Shown here: positions 42,391 to 51,388 of the stretch, one piece after another
How the letters are laid out: every line of letters begins with the position of its first letter
Position numbering within the stretch: position 1 is the stretch's first letter
Origin: Xenophilus azovorans DSM 13620
Lineage (GTDB): Bacteria; Pseudomonadota; Gammaproteobacteria; Burkholderiales; Burkholderiaceae_C
Direction: 5' to 3'
Assembly (NCBI RefSeq): GCF_000745855.1
Contig: NZ_JQKD01000012.1
Coordinates: 62,001 to 126,000 of the forward strand
Length of the DNA: 64,000 nucleotides
Program-made: the position numbers and the translations under genes
The notes under the pieces: generated by a model
Told to the model about the DNA's origin: nothing
What the model saw: the letters and a program-made list of their open reading frames with translations, nothing else
Databases searched by the model: none

Positions 42391-43473
42391 ATGGATCGTC
42401 GTTCCCTTATCAAGAATGCCGGCATCGCCGGCGTGCTGGCTGCCGGTGCCGCGCCGGCCGTGCACGCGCAGGCCGCGGTGCGCTGGCGCCTGGCTTCCAG
42501 CTTTCCCCGTTCGCTCGACACCATCTTCGGCAGCGCCGAAAAACTGTCGCAGACCGTCAAGGCGCTGTCCGGCGGCAAGTTCGAGATCTCCGTCCACCCC
42601 GCGGGCGAGCTGATGCCCGCCTTCGGCGTGGTCGACGCGCTGCAGGGCGACAACATCGAGATGGCCCAGACGGCCGCCTACTACTTCACCGGCAAGGACC
42701 CGGTCTTCGCCTTCAGCTGCGCCGTGCCCTTCGGCCTGACCGCCCGCCAGAACACCGCCTGGAAGCTCTACGGCAACGGCGGCAAGCTGATGGACGAGTT
42801 CTTCGCCCAGTACAACTTCAAGACCGCCAGCGCCGGCAACACCGGCACGCAGATGGGCGGCTGGTACCGCAAGGAGATCAAGACCGTCAACGATCTCAAG
42901 GGCCTGAAGATGCGCATGGGCGGCGGCGTGTTCGGCGAAGGCATGGCCAAGCTGGGCGTGGTCTCGCAGAACCTGCCGGCCGGCGACGTCTACCAGGCGC
43001 TGGAGAAGGGCACCCTGGATGCGGCCGAGTTCGTCGGCCCCCACGACGACCAGAAGCTCGGCTTCAACAAGGTCGCGCCCTTCTACTACTACCCCGGCTG
43101 GTGGGAAGGCGGCGCCGACCTGGAGTTCTTCATCAACGTCAAGAAGTACAACGCGCTGTCGGCCGAGAACAAGGCCATCCTCGACGCCGCCATGGCCGTC
43201 GCGGCGACCGACATGACCGCCAAGTACGACACCTACAACCCCATCGCGCTGAAGAAGCTGGTGGCCGAGAAGACCCAGCTCAAGGCCTTCCCGAAGGCGG
43301 TGATCGATGCCGGCTTCAAGGCCTGCATGGAGGTGTTCGCCGAGCACGAGGCCAAGTCGCCGGTGTTCAAGAAGATCCACCAGGACATGCGCGCCTTCCA
43401 GCGCGACCAGATCCTGTGGAACCGCTTCTCGGAGTTCCCGTTCAACCAGTACATGAACGGCGTGAAGATCTGA
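42391..43473 (+). CDS. TRAP transporter substrate-binding protein (DctP family)
   Basis: A 360-aa periplasmic receptor of the TakP-like branch. A signal peptide (DRRSLIKNAGIAGVLAAGAA) precedes WRLASSFPRSLDTIFGSAEK. GLKMRMGGGVFGEGMAKLGV contains the conserved carboxylate-binding Arg. DAAEFVGPHDDQKLGF and YYYPGWWEGGADLEFFIN are typical of TRAP receptors for 2-oxoacids or similar. The matching QM permease operon is ~1.6 kb downstream on the other strand, with NhaA between. ACGGAG precedes the start. Confidence 0.94.
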   Translation: MDRRSLIKNAGIAGVLAAGAAPAVHAQAAVRWRLASSFPRSLDTIFGSAEKLSQTVKALSGGKFEISVHPAGELMPAFGVVDALQGDNIEMAQTAAYYFTGKDPVFAFSCAVPFGLTARQNTAWKLYGNGGKLMDEFFAQYNFKTASAGNTGTQMGGWYRKEIKTVNDLKGLKMRMGGGVFGEGMAKLGVVSQNLPAGDVYQALEKGTLDAAEFVGPHDDQKLGFNKVAPFYYYPGWWEGGADLEFFINVKKYNALSAENKAILDAAMAVAATDMTAKYDTYNPIALKKLVAEKTQLKAFPKAVIDAGFKACMEVFAEHEAKSPVFKKIHQDMRAFQRDQILWNRFSEFPFNQYMNGVKI

Positions 43474-43500
43474 CGGCCGCTGCGTCGACCGGACAAGAAA

Positions 43501-43575
43501 GACCCCTCGGTCAACCGCTTCGCGCTTGCCCGATCCCCCGAGGGGATGCTTTTTGTCTTGGGGCGGCCCGGCGAC
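43501..43575 (-). repeat. Structured ~75-bp repeat, inverted copy
   Basis: Reverse complement of the two tandem units at 56027-56183. It contains the 17-base core CTTGGGGCGGCCCGGCG (43557-43573) and the self-complementary arms CCCCTCGG...CCGAGGGG. It lies after the TRAP receptor gene, just before a terminator. Confidence 0.88.
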
Positions 43576-43588
43576 AAAAAAAGAAGAA

Positions 43589-43615
43589 GGCCCGCTGGCG
43601 ACAGCGGGCCTTTTT
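43589..43615. terminator. Rho-independent terminator between TRAP receptor and nhaA
   Basis: 9-base arms GGCCCGCTG / CAGCGGGCC (43589-43597, 43602-43610) with a GCGA loop and TTTTT downstream. It mainly serves the plus-strand TRAP receptor gene; the A-rich left flank may allow use by the convergent nhaA. Confidence 0.85.
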
Positions 43616-43638
43616 GCTGGCGCGGGCGTGTGGCGCGG

Positions 43639-44991
43639 TCAGGCCGTACGGCTCGTGCGCCGGTACACGGCGCCCCAGGCCAGCCCCAGCACGGCCGCCG
43701 CCAGCGAGCCCGCCAGCACGCCCAGCTTGGCCGCGCCCAGGAGGCGCTCGTCGGCGAAGGCGAGCATGGCGATGAAGATGGACATCGTGAAGCCGATGCC
43801 TGCCAGCAGGCCGATCAGGCAGATGCCGCCCCAGGACACGCCTGGCGGCAGCCGGCACCAGCCCAGCCGCACCACGAGCCAGCTCGTGCCGATCACGCCC
43901 AGCGGCTTGCCGAGCACCAGCGCCAGCGCGATGCCGCCCATGATCCACTGCGGGCCGCCGGCGGACAGGTCGATGCCGTCCACGCTGACGCCGGCATTGG
44001 CCAGGGCGAACAGGGGCATGACCCCGTAGGCGACCCAGGGGTGCAGCGCCGCCTGCACCCGAACCACGGGCGGCAGCAGTTCCCGCTGACCCAGCCGCAA
44101 CTGCCTGAGCGCTCCTGCGGGGCGGTGCGCGCCGGCCTCGGCGCGGCCGTCGTGCACGCGCAGCTGCTCCGCCGCGTGCGCCACCAGGTCCACCGGATGC
44201 TCGCGCGTGCGCAGCGGCACCACCGGGGTCATCATGCCGAGCACGACGCCGGCGAGCGTCGGATGCGCGCCGGTCATCAGCAGGCCGGTCCAGACGATGG
44301 CGCCGGGCAGCACATAGGCCCAGGCCGAGCCGATGCCGATCCGCTGGAACCCGAGCACGGCCAGGAGGCCCAGCCCGGCGACGATGAAGCCGTGGTAGTC
44401 GAGCCCGCCGGAATAGAACAGCGCGATGATCAGCACGGCGATGATGTCGTCGATGATCGCCAGCGCCAGCAGGAAGACACGCACGTTGGAGGGGATCGAG
44501 CGGCCCAGCAGCGCCAGCACGCCCACGGCGAACGCGATGTCGGTGGCCGTCGGCACCGCCCAGCCGTGCCGGCCTGCCGCATCGCTGTTCAGCCCCAGGT
44601 AGATCAGCGCAGGCACGGCGACGCCGCCCAGCGCGGCCACGATCGGCAGGCTCGCCTGCTTCACATTGCTCAGCGCCCCTTCTTGGATCTCCCGCCGGAT
44701 CTCCAGGCCGACGACCAGGAAGAAGACGGTCATCAACGCATCGTTGATCCAGAAGTGCAGCGGCTGGGACCAGGTGACGCCGCCGATGCCGGCCGACACC
44801 GGCAGGTGCCACAGCGCGTGGTAGGCGTGGGCGAATGGGGAGTTGGCCCAGATCAGCGCGGCGGCCGCCGCGATCAGCAGCGCGCTGCCGCTGGCGGCTT
44901 CGATGTGCAGGAAGCGCTCGAGGGTGGCGAAGGCGCGTTCGGCCAGGAACTGGGCGCGCGGAAGATCCTTCCGGAGGGTGGGATGGTGCAT
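43639..44991 (-). CDS. nhaA: Na+/H+ antiporter NhaA
   Basis: A 450-aa inner-membrane antiporter. The essential Asp pair is 181-182 in [13 protein letters not shown], and Asp151 is in [18 protein letters not shown], matching the ion site of E. coli Nha[14 protein letters not shown] and [13 protein letters not shown] are also characteristic. It exports Na+ for H+ at alkaline pH. A hydrophilic insert of about 50 residues ([18 protein letters not shown]) makes it longer than the E. coli enzyme. Monocistronic. Confidence 0.95.
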   Translation of the reverse strand: MHHPTLRKDLPRAQFLAERAFATLERFLHIEAASGSALLIAAAAALIWANSPFAHAYHALWHLPVSAGIGGVTWSQPLHFWINDALMTVFFLVVGLEIRREIQEGALSNVKQASLPIVAALGGVAVPALIYLGLNSDAAGRHGWAVPTATDIAFAVGVLALLGRSIPSNVRVFLLALAIIDDIIAVLIIALFYSGGLDYHGFIVAGLGLLAVLGFQRIGIGSAWAYVLPGAIVWTGLLMTGAHPTLAGVVLGMMTPVVPLRTREHPVDLVAHAAEQLRVHDGRAEAGAHRPAGALRQLRLGQRELLPPVVRVQAALHPWVAYGVMPLFALANAGVSVDGIDLSAGGPQWIMGGIALALVLGKPLGVIGTSWLVVRLGWCRLPPGVSWGGICLIGLLAGIGFTMSIFIAMLAFADERLLGAAKLGVLAGSLAAAVLGLAWGAVYRRTSRTA

Positions 44992-45116
44992 GGTCGTGGC
45001 AACTCCGCGTGGCGGCCCGACCAGCGCATGAACCTGTCCCGCCGCGGCATGCGGCTGACACCCTCGGCGATTCTACGCAGCGGCGGCGGCCCGACGGGGA
45101 TCGGCCGCCGCGCCGC

Positions 45117-46964
45117 TCAGGGTTTCGACGCAGGCTGCTGCTGCAGCGCGTCCTGCATGGCCTTCATCGGATCGTCGTCCTGCGCCGCCGGCGCTTCCGG
45201 CGTGGCGGCGGCGCCCGGCTCCTGGGGCGCCGCTTCCGGCGACGGCTGCTCCTGCGGCGCCGGCTCCTCGTCCGAGCCGTAGCCGGCATCGCTGCCGTAG
45301 CCGCCGCCTTCCTCCGGCGCCAGCTGCTCGCGCATCTGCTCGCCGACGGCCTTCAGGTCGTAGTTCTGCGCCTTGTCCAGGTTGCCCGTGACCAGGCCGG
45401 GGAAGGCGATCATCACGCCGACCATGAAGAGCTGGATCAGCACGAAGGGGATGGCGCCCTTGTAGATCTGCATCGTGGTCACCGGCTGCATGATCTTCTG
45501 CGTCACGCGGTCCAGGTAGGGCTTGTCGGGCGCCACGGAGCGCAGGAAGAACAGCGCGAAGCCGAAGGGCGGGTGCATGAACGAGGTCTGCATGTTCATC
45601 GCCAGCAGCACGCCGAACCAGATCAGGTCGATGCCCAGCTTGTCCGCCACCGGCGCCAGCAGAGGCACGACGATGAAGGACAGCTCGAAGTAGTCGAGGA
45701 AGAACGCCAGGAAGAACACCAGCACGTTCACGAACACCAGGAAGCCGACCTGCCCGCCCGGCAGGCTGGACAGCAGGTGCTCCACCCAGATCGGGCCGTC
45801 CGCCGCCTGGAACACCAGGCTGAAGATGGTGGCGCCGATCAGGATGAACATCACGAAGCTGCCCAGCTTGGTGGTGGTGGCCAGGGCCTGCGTGAGCAGC
45901 TTCATGCTCAGCCGCCCGCGCGACCAGGCCATGACCAGCGCGCCCACGGCCCCCATGGCGCCGCCCTCGGTGGGCGTGGCCACGCCCAGGAAGATGGTGC
46001 CCAGCACCAGGAAGATCAGCAGCAGCGGCGGGATCAGCACGAAGGTCACGCGCTCGGCCAGGCGCGAGAGCAGCCCCAGCCTGGCGTACTTGTTGACCAG
46101 CGCGATCAGCAGCGCCACGGCCGTGCCGCCGCACATGGCGACCACGACCTTCTCGTCGGTGGCGACGAACTTGACCTCCTCGCCCAGCCACCAGGTGTGC
46201 ACCGCCTCCATGTGGCGCGCCAGCAGCACCGAGACGATGAAGGAGATCGTCATCAGCACCCCCAGCGAGCGGTAGCCGCCGCTGCCGTCGGCCTGGCGGT
46301 AGACGCGCGCCTCGGGCGGCAGTGCCGGCACAGCGGCCGGCCTGAAGATGGCCAGCACGGCGACGTAGGCCACGTAGCAGCCGACCAGCAGGAAGGCCGG
46401 CGCGAAGGCGCCCTTGTACATGTCGCCCACGCTGCGGCCGAGCTGGTCGGCCATGATGATCAGCACCAGCGAGGGCGGGATGATCTGCGCCAGCGTGCCC
46501 GAGGCGGCGATCACGCCGCTGGAGAAGCGCCTGTCGTAGCCGTAGCGCAGCATGATGGGCAGCGAGATCAGGCCCATCGAGATGACCGATGCGGCGACCA
46601 CGCCGGTCGTCGCGGCCAGCAGCGCGCCGACGAAGATCACGGCCAGCGCCAGGCCGCCGCGCAGCGGGCCGAAGACCTGGCCGACCGTGTCGAGCAAGTC
46701 CTCGGCCATGCCGCTGCGCTCAAGGATCAGGCCCATCAGGGTGAAGAAGGGCACGGCCAGCAGCGTGTCGTTGGACATGATGCCGATCAGGCGCTGCGGC
46801 AGCCAGGCCAGCACCGAGGAGGGGAACACGCCCAGCTCGATGCCGATGAGGCCGAAGGTCAGGCCGGCGGCGCCCAGGCTGAAGGCCACCGGGAAGCCCA
46901 GCAGCAGGAAGAGGACCAGCCCCGCGAACATGATCGGGGCGAAGTTGGCGGTGATGAATTCCAT
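45117..46964 (-). CDS. TRAP transporter large permease (DctM family) with acidic C-terminal tail
   Basis: A 615-aa permease of about twelve segments. FITANFAPIMFAGLVLFLLL, GYDRRFSSGVIAASGTLAQI, IPPSLVLIIMADQ, GVATPTEGGAMGAVGALVMA and MQTSFMHPPFGFALFFLRS are DctM hallmarks. It is longer than usual because of an ~80-residue tail rich in Glu, Gln, Pro and Ala (GGGYGSDAGYGSDEE, then QEQPSPEAAPQEPG), predicted to be disordered and cytoplasmic or periplasmic. It follows the small permease by 17 bases. CGGAGAG precedes the start. Confidence 0.93.
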   Translation of the reverse strand: MEFITANFAPIMFAGLVLFLLLGFPVAFSLGAAGLTFGLIGIELGVFPSSVLAWLPQRLIGIMSNDTLLAVPFFTLMGLILERSGMAEDLLDTVGQVFGPLRGGLALAVIFVGALLAATTGVVAASVISMGLISLPIMLRYGYDRRFSSGVIAASGTLAQIIPPSLVLIIMADQLGRSVGDMYKGAFAPAFLLVGCYVAYVAVLAIFRPAAVPALPPEARVYRQADGSGGYRSLGVLMTISFIVSVLLARHMEAVHTWWLGEEVKFVATDEKVVVAMCGGTAVALLIALVNKYARLGLLSRLAERVTFVLIPPLLLIFLVLGTIFLGVATPTEGGAMGAVGALVMAWSRGRLSMKLLTQALATTTKLGSFVMFILIGATIFSLVFQAADGPIWVEHLLSSLPGGQVGFLVFVNVLVFFLAFFLDYFELSFIVVPLLAPVADKLGIDLIWFGVLLAMNMQTSFMHPPFGFALFFLRSVAPDKPYLDRVTQKIMQPVTTMQIYKGAIPFVLIQLFMVGVMIAFPGLVTGNLDKAQNYDLKAVGEQMREQLAPEEGGGYGSDAGYGSDEEPAPQEQPSPEAAPQEPGAAATPEAPAAQDDDPMKAMQDALQQQPASKP

Positions 46965-46981
46965 CGCGATCTCTCCGGGGC

Positions 46982-47590
46982 TCAGTGAGGCACGGCCCCG
47001 GTCTTCTTTTCCTCTTCGCGCTGGCGCAGGATCTCCGCCAGTTCCTCCTCGGCCGATTTCTCGCCCGCCTTGACGGTGGGGTCGGGGCCGTCGCCGGTCA
47101 GGAAGGCGATGCGCTTGATCAGCTCGGACCAGCCCTGGACCATCAGCAGCACGAAGCCGATCGGCAGCGCCAGCCACACCGGCCAGCGGATCAGGCCGCC
47201 GGGGTTGCCGGACATCTCGCCCGTCTCGAACTTCTGCACCAGCATCGGGATGCCGTAGTACAGGACCAGCAGGCACACCGGCGTCAGGAAGAGGGCGAAG
47301 CCCACGATGTCGATCCAGATCTGCGCCTTCTTGGGCAGCCGGCTGTTGACGACGTCGATGCGCACGTGCTCGCGGTGCAGCAGCGTGAAGCCGGCGGCCA
47401 CCAGGAACGACCAGGCGAACAGGTACCACTGCACTTCGAGGAAGGCGTTCGAGCTGGTGTTGAACACCTTCCGGACGACGGCGTTGATGGCGCTGATGGC
47501 GGTGGATGCCAGGATCAGCCAGATCACGTATTTGCCCACCTGGGCGTTGAGCCAGTCGATGGCCCGCGAAAGCTTGAGCAAGCCTTGCAT
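46982..47590 (-). CDS. TRAP transporter small permease (DctQ family)
   Basis: A 202-aa four-segment membrane protein. IDWLNAQVGKYVIWLILAST, NAFLEVQWYLFAWSFLVAAG, HREHVRIDVVNSRLPKKAQI and LPIGFVLLMVQGWSELIKRI are DctQ-like. The charged C-terminus (EEELAEILRQREEEKKTG) is likely cytoplasmic. It precedes the large permease in a two-gene operon. The receptor is probably the DctP-like gene at 42391. Confidence 0.93.
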   Translation of the reverse strand: MQGLLKLSRAIDWLNAQVGKYVIWLILASTAISAINAVVRKVFNTSSNAFLEVQWYLFAWSFLVAAGFTLLHREHVRIDVVNSRLPKKAQIWIDIVGFALFLTPVCLLVLYYGIPMLVQKFETGEMSGNPGGLIRWPVWLALPIGFVLLMVQGWSELIKRIAFLTGDGPDPTVKAGEKSAEEELAEILRQREEEKKTGAVPH

Positions 47591-47632
47591 GTCGTCTCTA
47601 CCCCATTTTGAGTTGGATGCCCGTAAACACGA

Positions 47633-47677
47633 CTGCACCCGACGCACCGGCCTCGTGAGCCGGCGGGTCGGGTGCAG
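47633..47677. promoter_or_regulatory. Long inverted repeat upstream of the TRAP permease operon
   Basis: Perfect 11-base arms CTGCACCCGAC / GTCGGGTGCAG (47633-47643 and 47667-47677) enclose a smaller CCGGC / GCCGG stem. It lies 43 bases before the dctQ start, between divergent genes. It could be a leader hairpin or a regulator site; no T-tract follows. Confidence 0.5.
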
Positions 47678-47749
47678 CGGGCGGCGAATTCTAAATGTGC
47701 GGCCATGTCCTGCCCGTTGGGGACGACCCTCGCCGACCATAATCGCCCG

Positions 47750-49039
47750 ATGCCCGACCCCCAGCGCCCGGCTGCCAGCCCGCACGGCACGGCGTCGATC
47801 GACGCCCCCGGCATGCGCCATGCCGGCCGCGAACTGCTGTCGCTGGCGCTGATCGACGCACGCAACCACACGCTGCACCTGCTGTCGCTGTTCGAGCAGG
47901 CGCTGCACTCGCCCGAACTGGACCTGCCGGCGCCGGTGCCGCCCGGCCTGCCTTCGCCGCGCTGGCTGGCCGGCCACATCGGCTGGTTCGCCGAGGCCTG
48001 GATCGCGCGCAACACGCAGCGCGCCCTGGGCGTGGCCTGTCCGGCGCGGCCGATGCGGCTGGCGGCCGTCGACCCCGGCGCCGACGCCACCTGGGACCCG
48101 CAGGTGTGCCCCCCGTCCGAGCGCGCCGGCCCCGGCGTGCCCGGCATGGCGACCACCCGCGCCTACCTGCTGGAGACGCTGGAGGGCACGCTGGAGCTGC
48201 TGGACCGCGCGGCCGAAACCGACGCGGGCCTCTACTTCTACCGCCTGGCCCTGTTCCACGAGGACTGGCGCGGCGAGCAACTGGTGCAGATGGCGCAGGC
48301 GCTGGGCCTGCCGATCGGCGCCGGGCTGCCGCCGCCCGGCGCGCCGCGTGCGCCGCTGGCCGTGCCGGCCACGCGCTGGACGCTGGGCGCCGGCGAGGCG
48401 GCGGGCTTCCACCTGGCGCAGGAGACGGGCGCGCTGGCGCTGGACGTGCCCGAGTTCGAGATCGACGCCCAGCCCGTGACCTGGCAGCAGTTCTGCGAGT
48501 TCGTGGACGACGGCGGCTACGACCGGCCCGAATGGTGGTCGCCCGAGGGCTGGGCCTGGGTGCAGGCGAGCGGGCGGCGCGCCCCGCGCCACGTGGAGCA
48601 GATCGGCCTGGGCCACGGCGCCGGCGCCGGCGGCTCGGTGCTGCTGCGGCGCTTCGGCGAGACCGTGCGCGCGGCGGGGCCGCATGCGGCCATGCACGTG
48701 AGCTGGTGGGAGGCCGATGCCTGGGCGCGCTGGGCCGGACGGCGCCTGGCCACCGAGGTGGAGTGGGAGATCGCCGCCTGCAGCGCCGCGCGCCGCGGCT
48801 TCCGCTGGGGCGAGGTGCAGGAGTGGACCGCCGGCACGCTGCGGCCCTGGCCGGGCCAGCAGGCCGACCCGTGGAGCGCCGGCACCGAGTTCGATCCGGC
48901 GCCGGCCTGGTCGCGGGCGCGCGTGCTGCGCGGCGCTTCCTTCGCGGCCCGTTCGCGCATGCGCTCGCCGCGCTGGCGCGGCTTCGCGGCGCCGGGGTGG
49001 GATGCCGGCTTCCTCGGCTTTCGCACCTGCGCACCATGA
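47750..49039 (+). CDS. EgtB/SenA-like SUMF1-domain non-haem iron enzyme
   Basis: A 429-aa protein. The N-terminal DinB-like helical domain holds a likely iron-binding segment, YRLALFHEDWRGEQLVQMA. The C-terminal formylglycine-enzyme (SUMF1) domain runs from VPEFEIDAQPVTWQQFCEFV to VLRGASFAARSRM and GFLGFRTCAP. This is the domain order of the ergothioneine synthase EgtB and of SenA, the selenoneine synthase described in Variovorax. No egtD or senB/senC lies beside it, so which thiol/selenol histidine product it makes, if any, is open. ATG 47750 has no strong ribosome-binding site. Confidence 0.8.
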   Translation: MPDPQRPAASPHGTASIDAPGMRHAGRELLSLALIDARNHTLHLLSLFEQALHSPELDLPAPVPPGLPSPRWLAGHIGWFAEAWIARNTQRALGVACPARPMRLAAVDPGADATWDPQVCPPSERAGPGVPGMATTRAYLLETLEGTLELLDRAAETDAGLYFYRLALFHEDWRGEQLVQMAQALGLPIGAGLPPPGAPRAPLAVPATRWTLGAGEAAGFHLAQETGALALDVPEFEIDAQPVTWQQFCEFVDDGGYDRPEWWSPEGWAWVQASGRRAPRHVEQIGLGHGAGAGGSVLLRRFGETVRAAGPHAAMHVSWWEADAWARWAGRRLATEVEWEIAACSAARRGFRWGEVQEWTAGTLRPWPGQQADPWSAGTEFDPAPAWSRARVLRGASFAARSRMRSPRWRGFAAPGWDAGFLGFRTCAP

Positions 49040-49111
49040 CCTGACAGGTCATCGACCGGCGGCCGCGGCGCGGCGACCATGCGTGCACCCCAACGCACAC
49101 AGGAGATCGCC

Positions 49112-49489
49112 ATGACCACCACCACCGTCGACGCCCGGGCCCTCGCCGGACACTACATCGCGCTGTGGAACGAGCCCGACGCCGCGCGCCGCGCCGAGCT
49201 GCTGCGCAGCCACTGGTGCGAGGACGCCGCCTACGCCGACCCGCTGGCCGCCGTGCGCGGCCACGAGCAGATCAGCGCCCTGGTCGGCGCGGTGCAGGAA
49301 CGCTACCCGGGCTTCCGCTTCGCGCTGGTCGGCACGCCCGACGCGCACGGCGAGCACCTGCGCTTCTCGTGGACGCTCGGCCCGCAGGAGGCGCGCGACC
49401 TGATCCAGGGCACCGACTTCGCCGACCTGCAGGGCGGCAGGCTGCGCCGCGTGACCGGCTTCCTGGACAAGGTGCCGGAAGGCGCCTGA
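49112..49489 (+). CDS. SnoaL/NTF2-like protein
   Basis: A 125-aa single-domain protein. HYIALWNEPDAARRAELLRS, DAAYADPLAAVRGHEQI and YPGFRFALVGTPDAHGEHLR fit the SnoaL-like NTF2 fold. Such proteins are small isomerases, hydrolases or binding proteins. AGGAGA is 5 bases before ATG 49112. It converges on the SDR gene. No substrate can be proposed. Confidence 0.8.
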   Translation: MTTTTVDARALAGHYIALWNEPDAARRAELLRSHWCEDAAYADPLAAVRGHEQISALVGAVQERYPGFRFALVGTPDAHGEHLRFSWTLGPQEARDLIQGTDFADLQGGRLRRVTGFLDKVPEGA

Positions 49490-49502
49490 GCGGGGTCGCT
49501 GC

Positions 49503-50264
49503 TCAGGCCGCGATCGAGTAGCCGCCGTCCACCGGGATCGCCGTGCCGGTGACGAAGTCCGAGGCGGCGCTGGCCAGGAACACGGCCGTGCCCGCCAGGT
49601 CCTTCGGCTGGCCCCAGCGGCCGGCCGCGGTGCGGGCGATGACGCGTTCGTTCAGGCCCTGCACCTGGCTGCGGGCGGCGTCGGTCAGCTCGGTGGCGAT
49701 CCAGCCCGGCAGGATCGCGTTGACCTGGATGTTGTCGACGGCCCACGAGGCCGCCGTCGCCCGGGTCAGTTGCACGATGCCGCCCTTGCTGGCGCCGTAG
49801 GCCGGCGCGTAGGGGGCGCCGAAGATCGACATCATCGAGCCGATGTTGATGATCTTGCCGCCGCCGGCGCGCTTCATCAGCGGATGCGCGGCGCGGCTGC
49901 ACAGGAAGGCGCTGGTCAGGTTGGTGTCCATCACCTGCTGCCACTCGGCCAGCGCAAGGTGGTCCACCGGCTTGCGCACCGTGGTGCCGGCGTTGTTGAC
50001 GAGGATGTGCAGCGCGCCGCAGCGCTCGGCCAGGGCGTCGAAGCCGCGCTGCACCGAGGCCTCGTCGGCCACGTCCATCGGCAGCGCGAAGCTGTCCGTG
50101 CTGCCGGCCGCGCGCAGCTGCTCGACGGCGCCTGCGGACTTGGCCTCGTTGCGCGCCGCGACCGCCACGCGCGCGCCGGCCTGCGCCAGCCCCAGCGCCA
50201 GCCCCAGGCCGATGCCCCCGTTGCCGCCCGTCACCAGGGCGACCTTGCCGCTCAGATCGAACAT
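49503..50264 (-). CDS. SDR family oxidoreductase
   Basis: A 253-aa classical SDR. VALVTGGNGGIGLGLALGL, NNAGTTVRKP, INIGSMMSIFG and AYGASKGGI give the cofactor site and the Ser-Tyr-Lys triad. NAAARNEAK-like residues after beta-2 (VAVAARNEAK) suggest NADP. It resembles gluconate 5-dehydrogenase and 2-deoxygluconate 3-dehydrogenase in length and motifs. It lies 29 bases after the VWA gene and may be the last gene of that operon. Start 50264 is preceded by GAGGAAGG. Confidence 0.9.
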   Translation of the reverse strand: MFDLSGKVALVTGGNGGIGLGLALGLAQAGARVAVAARNEAKSAGAVEQLRAAGSTDSFALPMDVADEASVQRGFDALAERCGALHILVNNAGTTVRKPVDHLALAEWQQVMDTNLTSAFLCSRAAHPLMKRAGGGKIINIGSMMSIFGAPYAPAYGASKGGIVQLTRATAASWAVDNIQVNAILPGWIATELTDAARSQVQGLNERVIARTAAGRWGQPKDLAGTAVFLASAASDFVTGTAIPVDGGYSIAA

Positions 50265-50293
50265 GTCCCGACTGCCTTCCTCGTTGCCGCAGG

Positions 50294-51364
50294 TCAAAGC
50301 AGCCTATTGAACCAGAGCAGCGACAGCGCGGCCGACAGCAGCGCCAGCAGCGCGGCGCCCAGGGCGAAGAGGGCGGAGATCTCGGTTTCCTTCTTCTCCA
50401 CCGTCAGGCGCGAACTGAGCGTGTCGTAGACCTTCTTCAGGTCGGTGGCGGTGCCGGCGTAGAAGTACTCGGCGGCGGTCTGCTTGGCCACGGCCTTGAG
50501 CGTCTCCTCGTCCAGCCGCACCCGCATCGACCAGCCCTCGAAGCCGATGGTCTCGCCGTCGACCGTGCCGATGCCCACCGTGTAGACGCGCACGCCGCGG
50601 TCGGCAGCGGCCTTGGCGGCGTCCATCGGGTCCACGCCGGTGGTGCGCTGGCCGTCGGTGAGCATGATGATCGCGGCCGAGCTGTACGAGCCCGGCGGCA
50701 CCGGGGTGAACTCCTTCTTCTGCCGCCCGGCCTGCTCGATCGGGATGCCCTGCCGGCGGCTCGCCGGGCTGAAGTCCGTCACCTCGATGCCCGCGTCGGG
50801 GAACAGCGTGGCCAGCGAGACGACGATGGCGTTGCCGGTGGCGGTGGCGCGCTGCAGGTGGAAGGAGTCGATCGCCGCCGTCAGGTCGTCGCGGTTGGTG
50901 GTGGGCAGCTGGGCCACGTTGGCGCTGCCGGCGAAGGCCACCACGCCCACCTTCACGTTGCGCGGCAGGTCCTTGATGAAGCCCTTGGCCGCCTCCTGCG
51001 CGGCCATCAGGCGGTTGGGCTTGACGTCCTCGGCGCGCATGCTGCCCGAGACGTCCATCGCCAGGATGATGGTCTGCTGGTTGGAGGGCAGCGTCACCAC
51101 CGCCAGCGGCCGCGCGGCCGCGATCATCATCGCCACCAGGGCCAGCAGGAACAGCAGCGGCGGCAGGTGGCGGCGGATCGACTGGCCCGGGCCCATCGCC
51201 TCGCGCACGATCGACAGGCTGGCATAGCGCACCGCCAGCTTCTTCTTGCGGCGCAGCAGCCACACGTACAGCAGCACCAGCACCGGCACCGCGGCCAGCA
51301 GCCAGAGGAGTTGGGGCCAGAGGAAGCCCATCGGCAGGCCCCGGAGCAAGGTGGAGAAGTCCAT
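50294..51364 (-). CDS. BatA-like von Willebrand factor A membrane protein
   Basis: A 356-aa protein. Two N-terminal membrane segments (LLWLLAAVPVLVLLYVWLL and LLFLLALVAMMIAAARPLAV) precede a VWA domain with the MIDAS motif DVSGSM (Asp104, Ser106, Ser108) and MLTDGQRTTG. A final membrane helix (LFALGAALLALLSAALSLLW) follows. It works with the MoxR ATPase and DUF58 protein upstream, a chaperone-like system for complex or enzyme maturation and envelope stress. ATG 51370 (MHMD) is an alternative. Confidence 0.92.
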   Translation of the reverse strand: MDFSTLLRGLPMGFLWPQLLWLLAAVPVLVLLYVWLLRRKKKLAVRYASLSIVREAMGPGQSIRRHLPPLLFLLALVAMMIAAARPLAVVTLPSNQQTIILAMDVSGSMRAEDVKPNRLMAAQEAAKGFIKDLPRNVKVGVVAFAGSANVAQLPTTNRDDLTAAIDSFHLQRATATGNAIVVSLATLFPDAGIEVTDFSPASRRQGIPIEQAGRQKKEFTPVPPGSYSSAAIIMLTDGQRTTGVDPMDAAKAAADRGVRVYTVGIGTVDGETIGFEGWSMRVRLDEETLKAVAKQTAAEYFYAGTATDLKKVYDTLSSRLTVEKKETEISALFALGAALLALLSAALSLLWFNRLL

Positions 51365-51388
51365 ATGCATACCGGTAGGGATGATGCG

